Below, one piece after another: positions 7,771 to 14,756 of a stretch of DNA of 16,669 nucleotides (position 1 is its first letter; each line of letters begins with the position of its first letter). Both the position numbers and the translations under genes were made by a program. The stretch is from Thermoanaerobaculia bacterium (GTDB lineage Bacteria > Acidobacteriota > Thermoanaerobaculia > Multivoradales > UBA5704), in NCBI GenBank assembly GCA_025937035.1, contig JAICSG010000015.1, forward strand, positions 1 through 16,669, read 5' to 3'. Below the pieces are notes generated by a model. It saw nothing but the letters and a program-made list of their open reading frames with translations. It was not told the origin of the DNA and searched no databases.

Positions 7771-7953
7771 TCAGGGACGGTCTGCCCGACGTGCCTTCGC
7801 GATCGCCTTGTCAGAAACGGGTTTCTGCTGCCGGCGTAGGTCGAGCAGTGCCTCGATGGCTGCTGCCCGGCGCTGCAGGAACTTCTGATCCTCGACCGCT
7901 TGCTGCGCCAGGCGGGGGAGGACGGTACTGCTGTCTTCGTTGACGATGGCCAT
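7771..7953 (-). CDS. Small hypothetical protein, possibly antitoxin-like
   Basis: 60 residues from ATG 7953, chosen because GAGGGG lies 7 bases upstream; another ATG at 7974 lacks this. The sequence is hydrophilic and probably helical: LPRLAQQAVEDQKFLQRRAAAIEALLDLRR, then QKPVSDKAIAKARRADRP. I do not recognise a family. The size, charge and C-terminal end with an Arg-Ala-Asp-Arg-Pro tail recall short antitoxins, but no toxin gene is adjacent on either side, and the 9-base repeat follows directly. Codon use and base composition are less GC-biased than in neighbouring genes, as in an accessory region. Confidence 0.5.
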   Translation of the reverse strand: MAIVNEDSSTVLPRLAQQAVEDQKFLQRRAAAIEALLDLRRQQKPVSDKAIAKARRADRP

Positions 7954-7960
7954 TCTGAAT

Positions 7961-7966
7961 CCCCTC
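7961..7966 (-). promoter_or_regulatory. Ribosome binding site of the small 7771-7953 gene
   Basis: GAGGGG on the minus strand, 7 bases before ATG 7953. It selects this start over the ATG at 7974 and is the main sign that the short frame is a real gene. Confidence 0.5.
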
Positions 7967-8006
7967 ATCGACATCGTAGCTCAGGTCTCTCTATCGTTGA
8001 GGTGTA

Positions 8007-8035
8007 TTGCTGCCGTAATACACTAGTGATACACT
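8007..8035 (+). promoter_or_regulatory. Possible promoter of the GspG-like gene
   Basis: TTGCTG (8007-8012), a 17-base spacer and TACACT (8030-8035) give a moderate sigma-70-type match. The spacer also holds TAATACACTAGTGATACAC, with ATACACT present twice (8018-8024 and 8029-8035). About 45 bases of leader would follow, including a perfect 14-base palindrome, GACGGGGCCCCGTC (8043-8056), ahead of the ribosome binding site. Confidence 0.3.
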
Positions 8036-8082
8036 CTTCTCCGACGGGGCCCCGTCATGGACCTACGTAAAGGAGAAGAGAA

Positions 8083-8625
8083 ATGACCCTTCGCATTCAA
8101 TCCGTTCTGCTGCTCCTCCTGCTGTTGCTTCCCGTGGGCCTCCGCGCTCAGGAGCAGGACGACCCCAACGTCATGGCCCAGAAGAGGACGATTCACGACA
8201 TCCGCGACGTCGGCACGGCGATGTTTCGCTGGTACCACGACCAGGTGGCGCCGAAGCGGAGCGCGGAGTCCCACGCCAGGGCCGAGGAGGAGAGCGCGGC
8301 GAAGTCGGCGGACCTCACGCGGATCCCGGTGATCTCCCGGGAGGACCTGGCCGCGATCCTGGTCCCCAAGTACATCGCCGCCATCCCGTCGGAGGACGGC
8401 TGGGGGCACCCCTACGAATTCCGGTTGAATACCCAGGACCCGAACGCGACCGTGGTGATGGCGCTGCGCAGCGGCGGGCGGGACGGCCAGTTCTCCGGCG
8501 ACGTCTACACGGTGGACTCTTTCAATCCCACCGACTTCGACCAGGACATCACCTGGATGGACGGCTTCTTCATGCGCTGGCCCCAGGCCAAGCCGGACTG
8601 GAGCCCGCGTCAGGGCTCGAGGTAG
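8083..8625 (+). CDS. Secreted GspG-like protein without a prepilin N-terminus
   Basis: 180 residues from ATG 8083, with AAAGGAG 7 bases upstream. Residues 1-22 form a signal peptide with an eight-Leu run (VLLLLLLLLPVGLRAQ). The mature part has a helix, RTIHDIRDVGTAMFRWYHDQ (34-53), then a charged stretch, then DGWGHPYEF (104-112) and MALRSGGRDGQF (125-136), the core signatures of the soluble domain of type II secretion major pseudopilins (GspG). The usual prepilin leader and Phe/Glu start of the mature pilin are missing, so it should be exported as a soluble periplasmic or secreted protein. Its function is unknown. Its 3' end overlaps the convergent ymdB gene by 16 bases. A fold similar to GspG is fairly sure; a role in secretion is not implied. 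Confidence 0.75.
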   Translation: MTLRIQSVLLLLLLLLPVGLRAQEQDDPNVMAQKRTIHDIRDVGTAMFRWYHDQVAPKRSAESHARAEEESAAKSADLTRIPVISREDLAAILVPKYIAAIPSEDGWGHPYEFRLNTQDPNATVVMALRSGGRDGQFSGDVYTVDSFNPTDFDQDITWMDGFFMRWPQAKPDWSPRQGSR

Positions 8626-9398
8626 GGCACCAGCAGCCGCTCGATCCCCCGCGCCTTGCCGGTCGCCTCGTCGATGTCGATCACGGTGCCGGCGAGGCGC
8701 ACGTCCCGCTTGGCCACCTCGAAGGAGGAGGGGGTCTGGAGGAGGAAGCGCTTGAGGACCTTGTCCACCCGCATGCCGATCACCGACTCGTAGGGACCGG
8801 TCATGCCGGCGTCGTTCTGGAGCGCCGTGCCGTTGGGGAGGATGCGCTCGTCGGCCGTGGGGATGTGGGTGTGGGTGCCGACCACGGCGCTCACCCGGCC
8901 ATCCAGATAGAAGCCCATGGCCTGCTTCTCGCTCGTCACCTCGGCGTGAAAGTCGACGAAGATCACCTTGTACTTGGGGTCGAGCCCCCGCAGCAGCTGG
9001 TCCACCTTGTGGAAGGGCGAGTCGAGGTTGCTCATGTAGACCAGCCCCTCGAGGTTGATCACCGCCACCGGGATGCCCGCCGCCGTCTCCCCGAGATGCA
9101 GGCCCTTCCCCGGATTGCCGTCGGGGTAGTTGGCGGGGCGGAGGAGCTTGGGATGGCGCTCCAGGAGGTCCAGGACCTCCTTCTTGTCCCAGACGTGGTT
9201 GCCGGTCGTGTAGACGTCGACGGCCAAATCCTCGATCTCCCGCAGCACGTCCGGCGTGACGCCGAAGCCGCCGGCCGAGTTCTCGACGTTGACCACCACG
9301 TAGTCGGCCTGGTGCTGGTCGACCAGCCGGGGAAGTAGGTTCTGAAGGGCCCGCCGCCCCGGCTTGCCGATCACGTCGCCGACGAAGAGGAGCTTCAA
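8610..9398 (-). CDS. ymdB: YmdB-family metallophosphoesterase
   Basis: 262 residues, the usual length for this family (TIGR00282 type). Metal-binding residues are visible in GDVIGKPGR (Asp8), NVENSAGGFG (Glu39, Asn40), TTGNHVWDKKE (Asn67, His68), VDFHAEVTSEK and VGTHTHIPTADE. YmdB proteins hydrolyse 2',3'-cyclic nucleotides in vitro and influence RNA decay and biofilm behaviour in Bacillus. The gene lies 13 bases behind rny, a very common arrangement, and is likely cotranscribed. The start is TTG 9398 before KLLFVGDVIG, with GGGACGGGG a few bases upstream. Confidence 0.92.
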   Translation of the reverse strand: MKLLFVGDVIGKPGRRALQNLLPRLVDQHQADYVVVNVENSAGGFGVTPDVLREIEDLAVDVYTTGNHVWDKKEVLDLLERHPKLLRPANYPDGNPGKGLHLGETAAGIPVAVINLEGLVYMSNLDSPFHKVDQLLRGLDPKYKVIFVDFHAEVTSEKQAMGFYLDGRVSAVVGTHTHIPTADERILPNGTALQNDAGMTGPYESVIGMRVDKVLKRFLLQTPSSFEVAKRDVRLAGTVIDIDEATGKARGIERLLVPYLEP

Positions 9399-9411
9399 TT
9401 GTCCCCGTCCC

Positions 9412-10980
9412 TTATCGCGCGTACTCGACCGACCGGGTCTCGCGGATCACCGTGACCTTGATCTGGCCGGGGTAGGTCAGCTCCTGCTCCACCTTGCGGG
9501 CGATGTCCTTGGAGAGCCAGAGCGCCTGCTCGTCGCCGATCTTGCCGCTGTCGACGATGATGCGGATCTCGCGGCCGGCCTGGATGGCGAAGGTCTTCTG
9601 CACCCCCTTGAAGCTCGACGCGATCTCCTCCAGCTTCTCCAGCCGCTTGACGTAGGTCTCCAGCACCTCGCGGCGGGCCCCCGGCCGGGCGGCCGAGAGG
9701 GCGTCGGCGGCGGTCACCAGCACCGCCTCCACCGTCTGCGGATCGTAGTCGCCGTGGTGGCAGGCCATGGAGTGGACCACCTCCTCGGTCTCGCCGTACT
9801 TGCGCAGCAGGTCGATGCCGATCTGCAGGTGGGTGCCGTCCATCTCGCGGTCGATCGCCTTGCCGATGTCGTGCAGCAGGCCGCCGCGGCGGGCCACAGC
9901 GATGTTGGCCTTGAGCTCGGCCGCCATGGTGCCGGCCAGGAAGGCGACCTCCTTGCTGTGCTGGAGCACGTTCTGGCCGTAGGAGGTGCGGTAGCGCAGC
10001 CGCCCCAGGAGCTTGATCAGCTCCGGGTGCATGCCGGGGATCCCCAGCTCCAGCAGCGCCGACTCCCCCTCCTGGAGGATCTTGGTCTCGAATTCCGCCT
10101 TGACCTTCTCGACGATCTCCTCGATGCGGGCGGGGTGGATGCGGCCGTCGACGATCAGCCGCTCCAGGGCGACCCGGGCCACCTCGCGGCGGAACGGATC
10201 GAAGCCCGAGAGGATCACCGCCTCCGGGGTGTCGTCGACGATCAGGTCGACCCCCGTCGCGGTCTCCAGGGCGCGGATGTTGCGCCCCTCGCGGCCGATG
10301 ATGCGCCCCTTCATCTCGTCGTTGGGGAGCATGACCACCGAGACGGTGGTCTCGGAGACGTAGTCCGAGGCGGAGCGCTGGACGGCCATGCCGATGATGC
10401 GCTGGGCCTGTTTGGAGGCCTGCTCGCGGGCCTCGTCCTCGATGCGCTTGACGATGTGGGCGGCCTCGATCCTGGCCTCGTCCTCCATCACCCGCACCAG
10501 CTCGTCCTTGGCCTGCTGGGCGGTCAGGCCGGCGATCTGCTCCAGCTTGACGCGCTCCTCGGACAGCAGGCGTTCGAGGTCGGCCTCGCGCTTCTCGAGG
10601 CTCTTCTCGCGGGTGGCCAGCGAGCGGTCGAGCTGCGAGAGCTCCTTGTCGCGCCGGGCGAGCTCGTCCCCCCGTTTGTCCAGGCTGTCCGACTTCTGGG
10701 TGAGGCGGCGCTCCTGCGCCTCGAGCTCGGAGCGCTGCTTGCGGGAGACCTTCTCGAACTCGCTGCGGGCCTGGAGGAGCTTCTCCTTGGCCGCGACCTC
10801 GGCCTCCCGCATCTGGGTCTCGCTCTGCCGCTTGGCGTCCTCGACGATCTGGGCGGCCTCGCGCTGCGCGGCCTCCAGCATGCGCGCCCGTTCCTGACGC
10901 ACGGCGCGCCATCCGAAACGGAGGACCAGGCCCGCGGCGAGCAGGATCGCCACGGCCAGAATGATGATTGCGGTATTCAC
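9412..10980 (-). CDS. rny: Ribonuclease Y
   Basis: 522 residues, full length. Residues 2-20 form the membrane anchor ([19 protein letters not shown]). A long charged coiled coil runs from about 27 to 200. The KH domain contains [15 protein letters not shown] (225-239). The HD domain has [10 protein letters not shown] (341-350) and GLLHDIGKA (367-375), with catalytic His370-Asp371. RNase Y is a membrane-tethered endoribonuclease starting mRNA decay. The start is GTG 10980, with AAGGGG 6 bases upstream; both can be hidden in a leader hairpin (10977-11012). It follows zapA and the 6S RNA on the same strand and precedes ymdB. Confidence 0.96.
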   Translation of the reverse strand: MNTAIIILAVAILLAAGLVLRFGWRAVRQERARMLEAAQREAAQIVEDAKRQSETQMREAEVAAKEKLLQARSEFEKVSRKQRSELEAQERRLTQKSDSLDKRGDELARRDKELSQLDRSLATREKSLEKREADLERLLSEERVKLEQIAGLTAQQAKDELVRVMEDEARIEAAHIVKRIEDEAREQASKQAQRIIGMAVQRSASDYVSETTVSVVMLPNDEMKGRIIGREGRNIRALETATGVDLIVDDTPEAVILSGFDPFRREVARVALERLIVDGRIHPARIEEIVEKVKAEFETKILQEGESALLELGIPGMHPELIKLLGRLRYRTSYGQNVLQHSKEVAFLAGTMAAELKANIAVARRGGLLHDIGKAIDREMDGTHLQIGIDLLRKYGETEEVVHSMACHHGDYDPQTVEAVLVTAADALSAARPGARREVLETYVKRLEKLEEIASSFKGVQKTFAIQAGREIRIIVDSGKIGDEQALWLSKDIARKVEQELTYPGQIKVTVIRETRSVEYAR

Positions 10981-11012
10981 CGGTTACCCCTTATATGCAA
11001 CGGGACCGGTGA
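10977..11012 (-). promoter_or_regulatory. Leader hairpin covering the rny start codon and ribosome binding site
   Basis: On the transcript, TCACCGGT (11012-11005) is the exact complement of ACCGGTGA (10984-10977), which contains the GTG start of rny. Inside this 8-bp stem, CCC (11004-11002) can pair with GGG (10989-10987) of the AAGGGG ribosome binding site, leaving a UA bulge and a short AU-rich loop. The fold would block ribosome entry. Autoregulation or a temperature-sensitive switch is an inference. Confidence 0.5.
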
Positions 11013-11025
11013 GATCCGGGGAAGG

Positions 11026-11044
11026 CCTCCTCGATGGGAGGAGG
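11026..11044 (-). terminator. Hairpin downstream of the 6S RNA
   Basis: On the minus strand CCTCCTC (11044-11038), loop CCATC, GAGGAGG (11032-11026): a perfect 7-bp stem 11 bases past the 6S closing stem. The sequence after it, CCTTCCCC, is T-poor, so it may be a weak or Rho-assisted end, or a processing site separating 6S from rny. Confidence 0.35.
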
Positions 11045-11054
11045 AAGATAAAGG

Positions 11055-11242
11055 GCATCCCCCACGCGGCCGTGTGGGCCGTGCGTTTAGAACCTGAAAC
11101 GCGCCAGGTGGGTGTCCGCTTCGTGAGCCGTTAGCGTCCTCGTCGATGCGAGGCTGGCACGGGCCACACGAGTAAAAGACTCCCGTGGAATGAATGTTGG
11201 TTCTACAAGCGTAGAACCCATCACGAACCACACAGGGGATGC
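11055..11242 (-). ncRNA. ssrS: 6S RNA
   Basis: About 188 bases, the typical size, directly behind zapA as in many proteobacteria. A 15-bp closing stem pairs GCATCCCCTGTGTGG (11242-11228) with CCGCGTGGGGGATGC (11069-11055), with three G-U pairs. The 3' side has ACACCCACCTGG followed by a small hairpin, GCGTTT-CAGGTTCT-AAACGC (11102-11083), as in the 3' bubble strand of known 6S RNAs. Also seen are hairpins 11218-11199 (8 bp, GCTT loop) and 11188-11164, and an apical CCTCG...CGAGG. 6S RNA binds the housekeeping RNA polymerase and mimics an open promoter in stationary phase. A TATTAT box (11261-11256) could start it near 11249, or it may be cut from the zapA transcript. Exact ends are estimates. 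Confidence 0.8.
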
Positions 11243-11255
11243 TGACCTTTGTTCC

Positions 11256-11261
11256 ATAATA
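11256..11261 (-). promoter_or_regulatory. Possible -10 box for the 6S RNA
   Basis: TATTAT on the minus strand, placed to start transcription near 11249, a few bases before the 6S closing stem. No good -35 is seen at the right distance (GC-rich sequence there). Confidence 0.3.
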
Positions 11262-11291
11262 TCTTCGAGCTGGCGCCGCCGTGCCCCTGCT

Positions 11292-11579
11292 TCAACCCTC
11301 CAGGGCGTGAGTTAATTCCTCCGTCAGCGCCGCCACCTTCTCCCTGATCTCGACACGTTCCCCTTCTTGCCGATTCTGTATCTGAAACAGCTCATCCGCG
11401 AGGTTGAGCGCCGCCAGGATAGCGATCCGGGCCGTATCGCCCTTCACCTGCCCGGCCACCTCCCGCATCTTGCGGTCCACGAGGGCGGCCAGCTCCTGGA
11501 GATATCCGTTCTCGTCACTCCCGCGGACGGAGTACACCTCGCCGAAAATCTCGACCTGCGTCGTGGTTGCAGCGGGCAT
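11292..11579 (-). CDS. zapA: Cell division protein ZapA
   Basis: 95 residues from ATG 11579. It starts TQVEIFGEVYSVRG and continues ELAALVDRKMREVAGQV, TARIAILAALNLADELFQIQ and a C-terminal coiled coil (EREKVAALTEELTHAL type), the ZapA plan of a small N-terminal domain plus a long helix. ZapA dimers bundle and stabilise FtsZ filaments at mid-cell. The gene is followed by the 6S RNA and rny on the same strand, a conserved order that supports all three. Confidence 0.93.
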   Translation of the reverse strand: MPAATTTQVEIFGEVYSVRGSDENGYLQELAALVDRKMREVAGQVKGDTARIAILAALNLADELFQIQNRQEGERVEIREKVAALTEELTHALEG

Positions 11580-11650
11580 GGCTCATCCGTCCGTCGGTAG
11601 TCGCCTGACCGGCCAGCAAGTGACGTAGTGCCAGCGGTTTGGCGAAGGAC

Positions 11651-11659
11651 ACTATACCA
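11651..11659 (-). promoter_or_regulatory. Predicted zapA promoter (extended -10)
   Basis: TGGTATAGT on the minus strand (hexamer TATAGT at 11656-11651) is a good extended -10 element. The start would be near 11644, giving a leader of about 65 bases before zapA. No convincing -35 is present at 17 bases. Confidence 0.4.
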
Positions 11660-11717
11660 CAGGTGTCAAAAGTGCCCGGAAGGGGGCAAATCGTGCCGGG
11701 ATGGCACCGGCCCCGTT

Positions 11718-11726
11718 TGCTACCAT
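11718..11726 (+). promoter_or_regulatory. Predicted extended -10 of the S9-like gene
   Basis: TGCTACCAT ends 8 bases before ATG 11735 and no Shine-Dalgarno sequence lies between. The transcript would start on or next to the ATG, as for the pagL-like gene. No -35 match is seen. Confidence 0.3.
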
Positions 11727-11734
11727 CCCCACCC

Positions 11735-13570
11735 ATGCGCCGCAGCCTCCCCCTGTTCCTCCCCCTGACGCTCCTCCTCGCCGCCCCCGTCCTGCCGGCC
11801 GGGCTCCCCGCCGCCCTCTCGGGCCTGTCGTTCTCGCCCGACGGCGGCAAGGTGCTGGTCTCGATGGACACCGACGGCGTCCCCAACGCCTACGCCCTGC
11901 CGGTGGCCGGCGGCCCGCCCCTCCAGCTCACCCGGTCGGCCAGGGACCCCGTCCGGGTGGTGAGCTACTTTCCGGCCGACGAGCGGGTGCTCTACCGGAG
12001 CGGCCCGGCGGGGGACGAGGACCACCTCTTCGTGCGGGAGCCGGACGGCAAGGCCGTGGAGCTCGCGCCGGGCAAGACCGACCGCTTCCTCGGCTGGACG
12101 GCGGACGGCGGCCTGTGGATCGAGATCGACAACCCCGGCGCCCAGTCGCGGGACCTCTACAAGGTCGCGGGCGCCGGGTACGCGAAGACCCTGACCGACA
12201 CCAACGGCTCCCCGCGGGACCGGCTGGCCGCCGTCTCCCCCGACGGCCGCTTCCTCGTCTACGCGGAGAACAACAACGATCTGGTCCGCAACGTCCGCAT
12301 CCACGACCGCCAGACGAGGCAGGACCGCGAGCTGCTGACCGGCGAGGGGTTCGCGGTCCACATCCCCCTCGGCCTCAGCCCGGACGGCGCGGCCCTGCTC
12401 ACCCTCAACGACGTGGACAGCCAGTTCCGGGGGCTGGCCCGCGTCGAGCTGGCGACCGGCGCCAGCCGCAACCTGGTCCACAAGAGCTGGGACCTGCTCG
12501 GCGCCCGCTATTCGCCGGACGGCAAGCGGATCGCCGTCATCGCCGGCGGGGACACCCGCTCGGGGCTGGAGCTCTACGACGCCGCCACCCTGCAGCCGGT
12601 CCCCCTGCCGGACCTCCCCCCGCTCGGCGAGGTGGAGGCGGTCGCCTTCTCCCCCGACGGCCAGAAGCTCGCCTTCCTGGGGAGCGGCGCCACGACCCCG
12701 CCGGGGGTCTGGGTCTGCGACCTGGCCAAACCGGCCGCCCCGCGCAAGCTGGTGGGGGGCGAGCCGGGCGACTGGGTGGGGGGAGAGGTGACGCGCTTCA
12801 AGTCCTTCGACGACCGCGAGATCCCCGGCATCCTCTACAAGCCCCGGCAGGCCCCGGCGGGCGGCGGCAAGCTCCCGGCGGTGGTCTGGGTCCACGACGG
12901 CCCCAGCGGGCAGGCGCGGCTGGGCTTCGACCCCATCATCCAGACCCTCGTCCAGCGCGGCTACGCCGTCTTCGCGGTGAACCACCGGGGGAGCTTCGGC
13001 TACGGCAAGGCCTTCCTGCGGCTCGACGACCGCCAGCACGGGGTGGTCGACCTCAAGGATTGCGTGGCCGCCCGCGGCTGGCTCGCCGCCTCGGGCTGGG
13101 CCGATCCCGGACGGATCGCCATCGGCGGCGTGGGGCACGGCGGCTACCTGGCCCTCTCCGCCCTCGCCTTCACCCCCCTGGAATTCGCCGCCGGGGTCGA
13201 CCTCTTCGGGGTCTCCGACTGGCAGCGGGTGATCAACGGGCTCCCCTACGGGTCGGCCGAGCGCACCATCCTCGCCGACGAGATGGGACACGTCATCGAC
13301 TGGCAGACCGGCTCGGTCAAGTCCCCCCACGATCATCCGGGGGAGATCGCGCGTCCGCTGCTCCTCGTCCAGGGGGCGCGGGACACCCTGGCGATCCCCT
13401 CCGAGGCGGCCGACATCGCCGCGGCGCTCAAGAAGAAAAAGCAGGTGGTGGAGGAGATCGTCCTGCCGGACGCCGCCCACGGCTTCGTGCTGCGGGCCGA
13501 CCGGGAGCGGGTCTACAAGGCGGTGGGGGATTTTCTGGACCGGGCTCTCAAGGCCGGTACCGCGAAATGA
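11735..13570 (+). CDS. S9-family (prolyl oligopeptidase-like) exported protein lacking the catalytic serine
   Basis: 611 residues. A signal peptide (1-22, RRSLPLFLPLTLLLAAPVLPA) is followed by a TolB/WD40-type propeller (about 30-330) with repeated SPDG motifs: FSPDGGKVLV, VSPDGRFLVY, LSPDGAALL, YSPDGKRIAV, FSPDGQKLAFL. The C-terminal alpha/beta-hydrolase domain (about 360-605) has the family's HDGPSGQ, NHRGSFGYGKAF, ARDTLAIP and DAAHGF. The nucleophile elbow, normally GGSYGGY, reads GVGHGGY: codon 467 (13133-13135) is GGG, Gly instead of Ser. Asp550 and His582 are kept. The frame is intact, so this looks like a pseudoenzyme or an enzyme with another role, not a decayed gene. It stands alone; its 3' end overlaps the Nudix gene tail to tail by 23 bases. 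Confidence 0.88.
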   Translation: MRRSLPLFLPLTLLLAAPVLPAGLPAALSGLSFSPDGGKVLVSMDTDGVPNAYALPVAGGPPLQLTRSARDPVRVVSYFPADERVLYRSGPAGDEDHLFVREPDGKAVELAPGKTDRFLGWTADGGLWIEIDNPGAQSRDLYKVAGAGYAKTLTDTNGSPRDRLAAVSPDGRFLVYAENNNDLVRNVRIHDRQTRQDRELLTGEGFAVHIPLGLSPDGAALLTLNDVDSQFRGLARVELATGASRNLVHKSWDLLGARYSPDGKRIAVIAGGDTRSGLELYDAATLQPVPLPDLPPLGEVEAVAFSPDGQKLAFLGSGATTPPGVWVCDLAKPAAPRKLVGGEPGDWVGGEVTRFKSFDDREIPGILYKPRQAPAGGGKLPAVVWVHDGPSGQARLGFDPIIQTLVQRGYAVFAVNHRGSFGYGKAFLRLDDRQHGVVDLKDCVAARGWLAASGWADPGRIAIGGVGHGGYLALSALAFTPLEFAAGVDLFGVSDWQRVINGLPYGSAERTILADEMGHVIDWQTGSVKSPHDHPGEIARPLLLVQGARDTLAIPSEAADIAAALKKKKQVVEEIVLPDAAHGFVLRADRERVYKAVGDFLDRALKAGTAK

Positions 13571-14324
13571 ACCCCTCGATCAACCGCCGCGCGATCGAGT
13601 AGTGCGACGGCAGCCCGGGGAGGGTGTCGGCCGTGAACCAGCCGGCGTCCTCGATCTCCCCCTCCTGGAGCCGGAGATCGCCGGCGGCGTAGTCGGCCAC
13701 GAAGCCGATCATCAGGGAGTGGGGGAAGGGCCAGGGCTGGCTGCCGAAGTAGCGGACGTTCGCCACCTCGACCCCCACCTCCTCGCGCACCTCGCGGACC
13801 ACCGTCTCCTCCAGCGATTCGCCGGGCTCCACGAAGCCCGCGAGGGTGCTGTAGACCCCCGGGGCGAAGTGGGGGGAGCGGGCGAGCAGGATCTCGTCCC
13901 CCCGCTCGATGCGCACGATCACCGCCGGGGAGATACGCGGGAACTGCTGGAGACCACAATGGGGGCAGACGCGGGCGAGCTCGTCCTCCTTGCGCTCGGT
14001 CCCGGCGCCGCAGCGGCCGCAGAAGCGGTGGTCGCGGTCCCAGTCGACGATCTGCACCGCGCGGCCGGCGAGCTTCCAGACCTCCTCGTCGAGGGCGCCG
14101 AAGAGCCGGCGGAGCCCCTGGAAGGCCATCCCGGCCGGCGGCTCGGCGTCCGCGGGCACGCCCACGCCCCAGGCCTCGGCCTCTCCGAGGGAGCCCACGA
14201 GGTGCGGCTCCTCCGCGGGCAGGCCGAGCGCGGCCCATTCCTCCCCGGTGGGCACCCGCGCGGCCGTCCCCTCCTCCTGGAAGACCAGGAGCTCGCTCCC
14301 CCGGAAGGCGAGCCAGAGGCTCAC
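13548..14324 (-). CDS. nudC: NADH pyrophosphatase / NAD-cap Nudix hydrolase, NudC-like
   Basis: 258 residues, the usual NudC length. A four-Cys zinc ribbon (Cys102, 105, 120, 123 in FCGRCG and VCPHCG) is followed by FPRISPAVIV. The complete Nudix box is GFVEPGESLEETVVREVREE (163-182), ending VGV, and SQPWPFP (195-201), the motif marking NADH-specific members, follows. NudC-type enzymes split NADH into NMNH and AMP and remove NAD caps from RNA. The start is GTG 14324, overlapping the phosphatase stop in GTGA. The N-terminal 90 residues are poorly conserved, as usual. Confidence 0.93.
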   Translation of the reverse strand: MSLWLAFRGSELLVFQEEGTAARVPTGEEWAALGLPAEEPHLVGSLGEAEAWGVGVPADAEPPAGMAFQGLRRLFGALDEEVWKLAGRAVQIVDWDRDHRFCGRCGAGTERKEDELARVCPHCGLQQFPRISPAVIVRIERGDEILLARSPHFAPGVYSTLAGFVEPGESLEETVVREVREEVGVEVANVRYFGSQPWPFPHSLMIGFVADYAAGDLRLQEGEIEDAGWFTADTLPGLPSHYSIARRLIEGFISRYRP

Positions 14325-14755
14325 GGAGGGCCGCCCGCCGGAAGGCCCAGCAGGTAGTCGGCGAAGACCTGGTTGAAGAGGGCCCCCGGCCGCCGCCCCC
14401 GGAGCAGAGCGACGGCGTCCTTCCCTTCCACTCCCAGATAGACCAGGATCAGCCCCGCCAGCAGGGCCGAGCGGTTGAAGCCCATGCCGCAGTGGGAGAG
14501 CACCCGGTGGCCGGCCGCCACCAGCGACGCCGCCATGCGGGCCACGCCGTGGAGCTTGGGCATGTCCGGCAGCTCCTCGTCGTAAATCGGGAAGTAGATG
14601 TAGAGGACGTGGTTGGGCATGGTGGGGATGTCGCGGTCGATTTCCCCTTCGAGGTCGATGACCACGGTGATCCCGTGCTCCTCCACGTACCGCCAGTCCT
14701 CGATCTTGGGGGAGAGGAACAGGCAGCCGGCGTCGTCCAGGCAGACGATGTTCAT
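14321..14755 (-). CDS. Protein tyrosine / dual-specificity phosphatase
   Basis: 144 residues from ATG 14755. The P-loop HCGMGFNRS (88-96) is the Cys-X5-Arg signature with Cys89 and Arg95. YFPIYDEELPD (54-64) gives a likely general acid (Asp59 or Asp64), and VVIDLEGEID (31-40) is the beta strand and Asp-Leu element of small dual-specificity phosphatases. The substrate is unknown: phosphotyrosine, phosphoserine/threonine or a phospholipid are possible in this fold. The gene begins one base after the stop of the preceding gene and overlaps nudC by four bases, so it is part of the operon. Confidence 0.82.
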   Translation of the reverse strand: MNIVCLDDAGCLFLSPKIEDWRYVEEHGITVVIDLEGEIDRDIPTMPNHVLYIYFPIYDEELPDMPKLHGVARMAASLVAAGHRVLSHCGMGFNRSALLAGLILVYLGVEGKDAVALLRGRRPGALFNQVFADYLLGLPAGGPP

Positions 14756-14756
14756 C

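Noticed and set aside
8610..8625. Frameshift or truncation at the end of the GspG-like gene
   Set aside because: The 16-base overlap is a normal tail-to-tail overlap with ymdB; both proteins end at plausible lengths.
9364..11097. A 577-codon open frame on the plus strand across rny
   Set aside because: It mirrors rny codons (Leu/Asp/Gly/Val-rich, no motif) and runs through the 6S-rny gap; rny itself is unmistakable.
10977..11231. An 84-codon minus-strand frame in the zapA-rny gap
   Set aside because: It coincides with the 6S RNA and the rny leader, has no ribosome binding site and no protein-like pattern.
11720..13480. A 586-codon open frame on the minus strand inside the S9-like gene
   Set aside because: It is an antisense shadow with biased composition and no recognisable fold; the plus-strand protein has signal peptide, propeller and hydrolase motifs.
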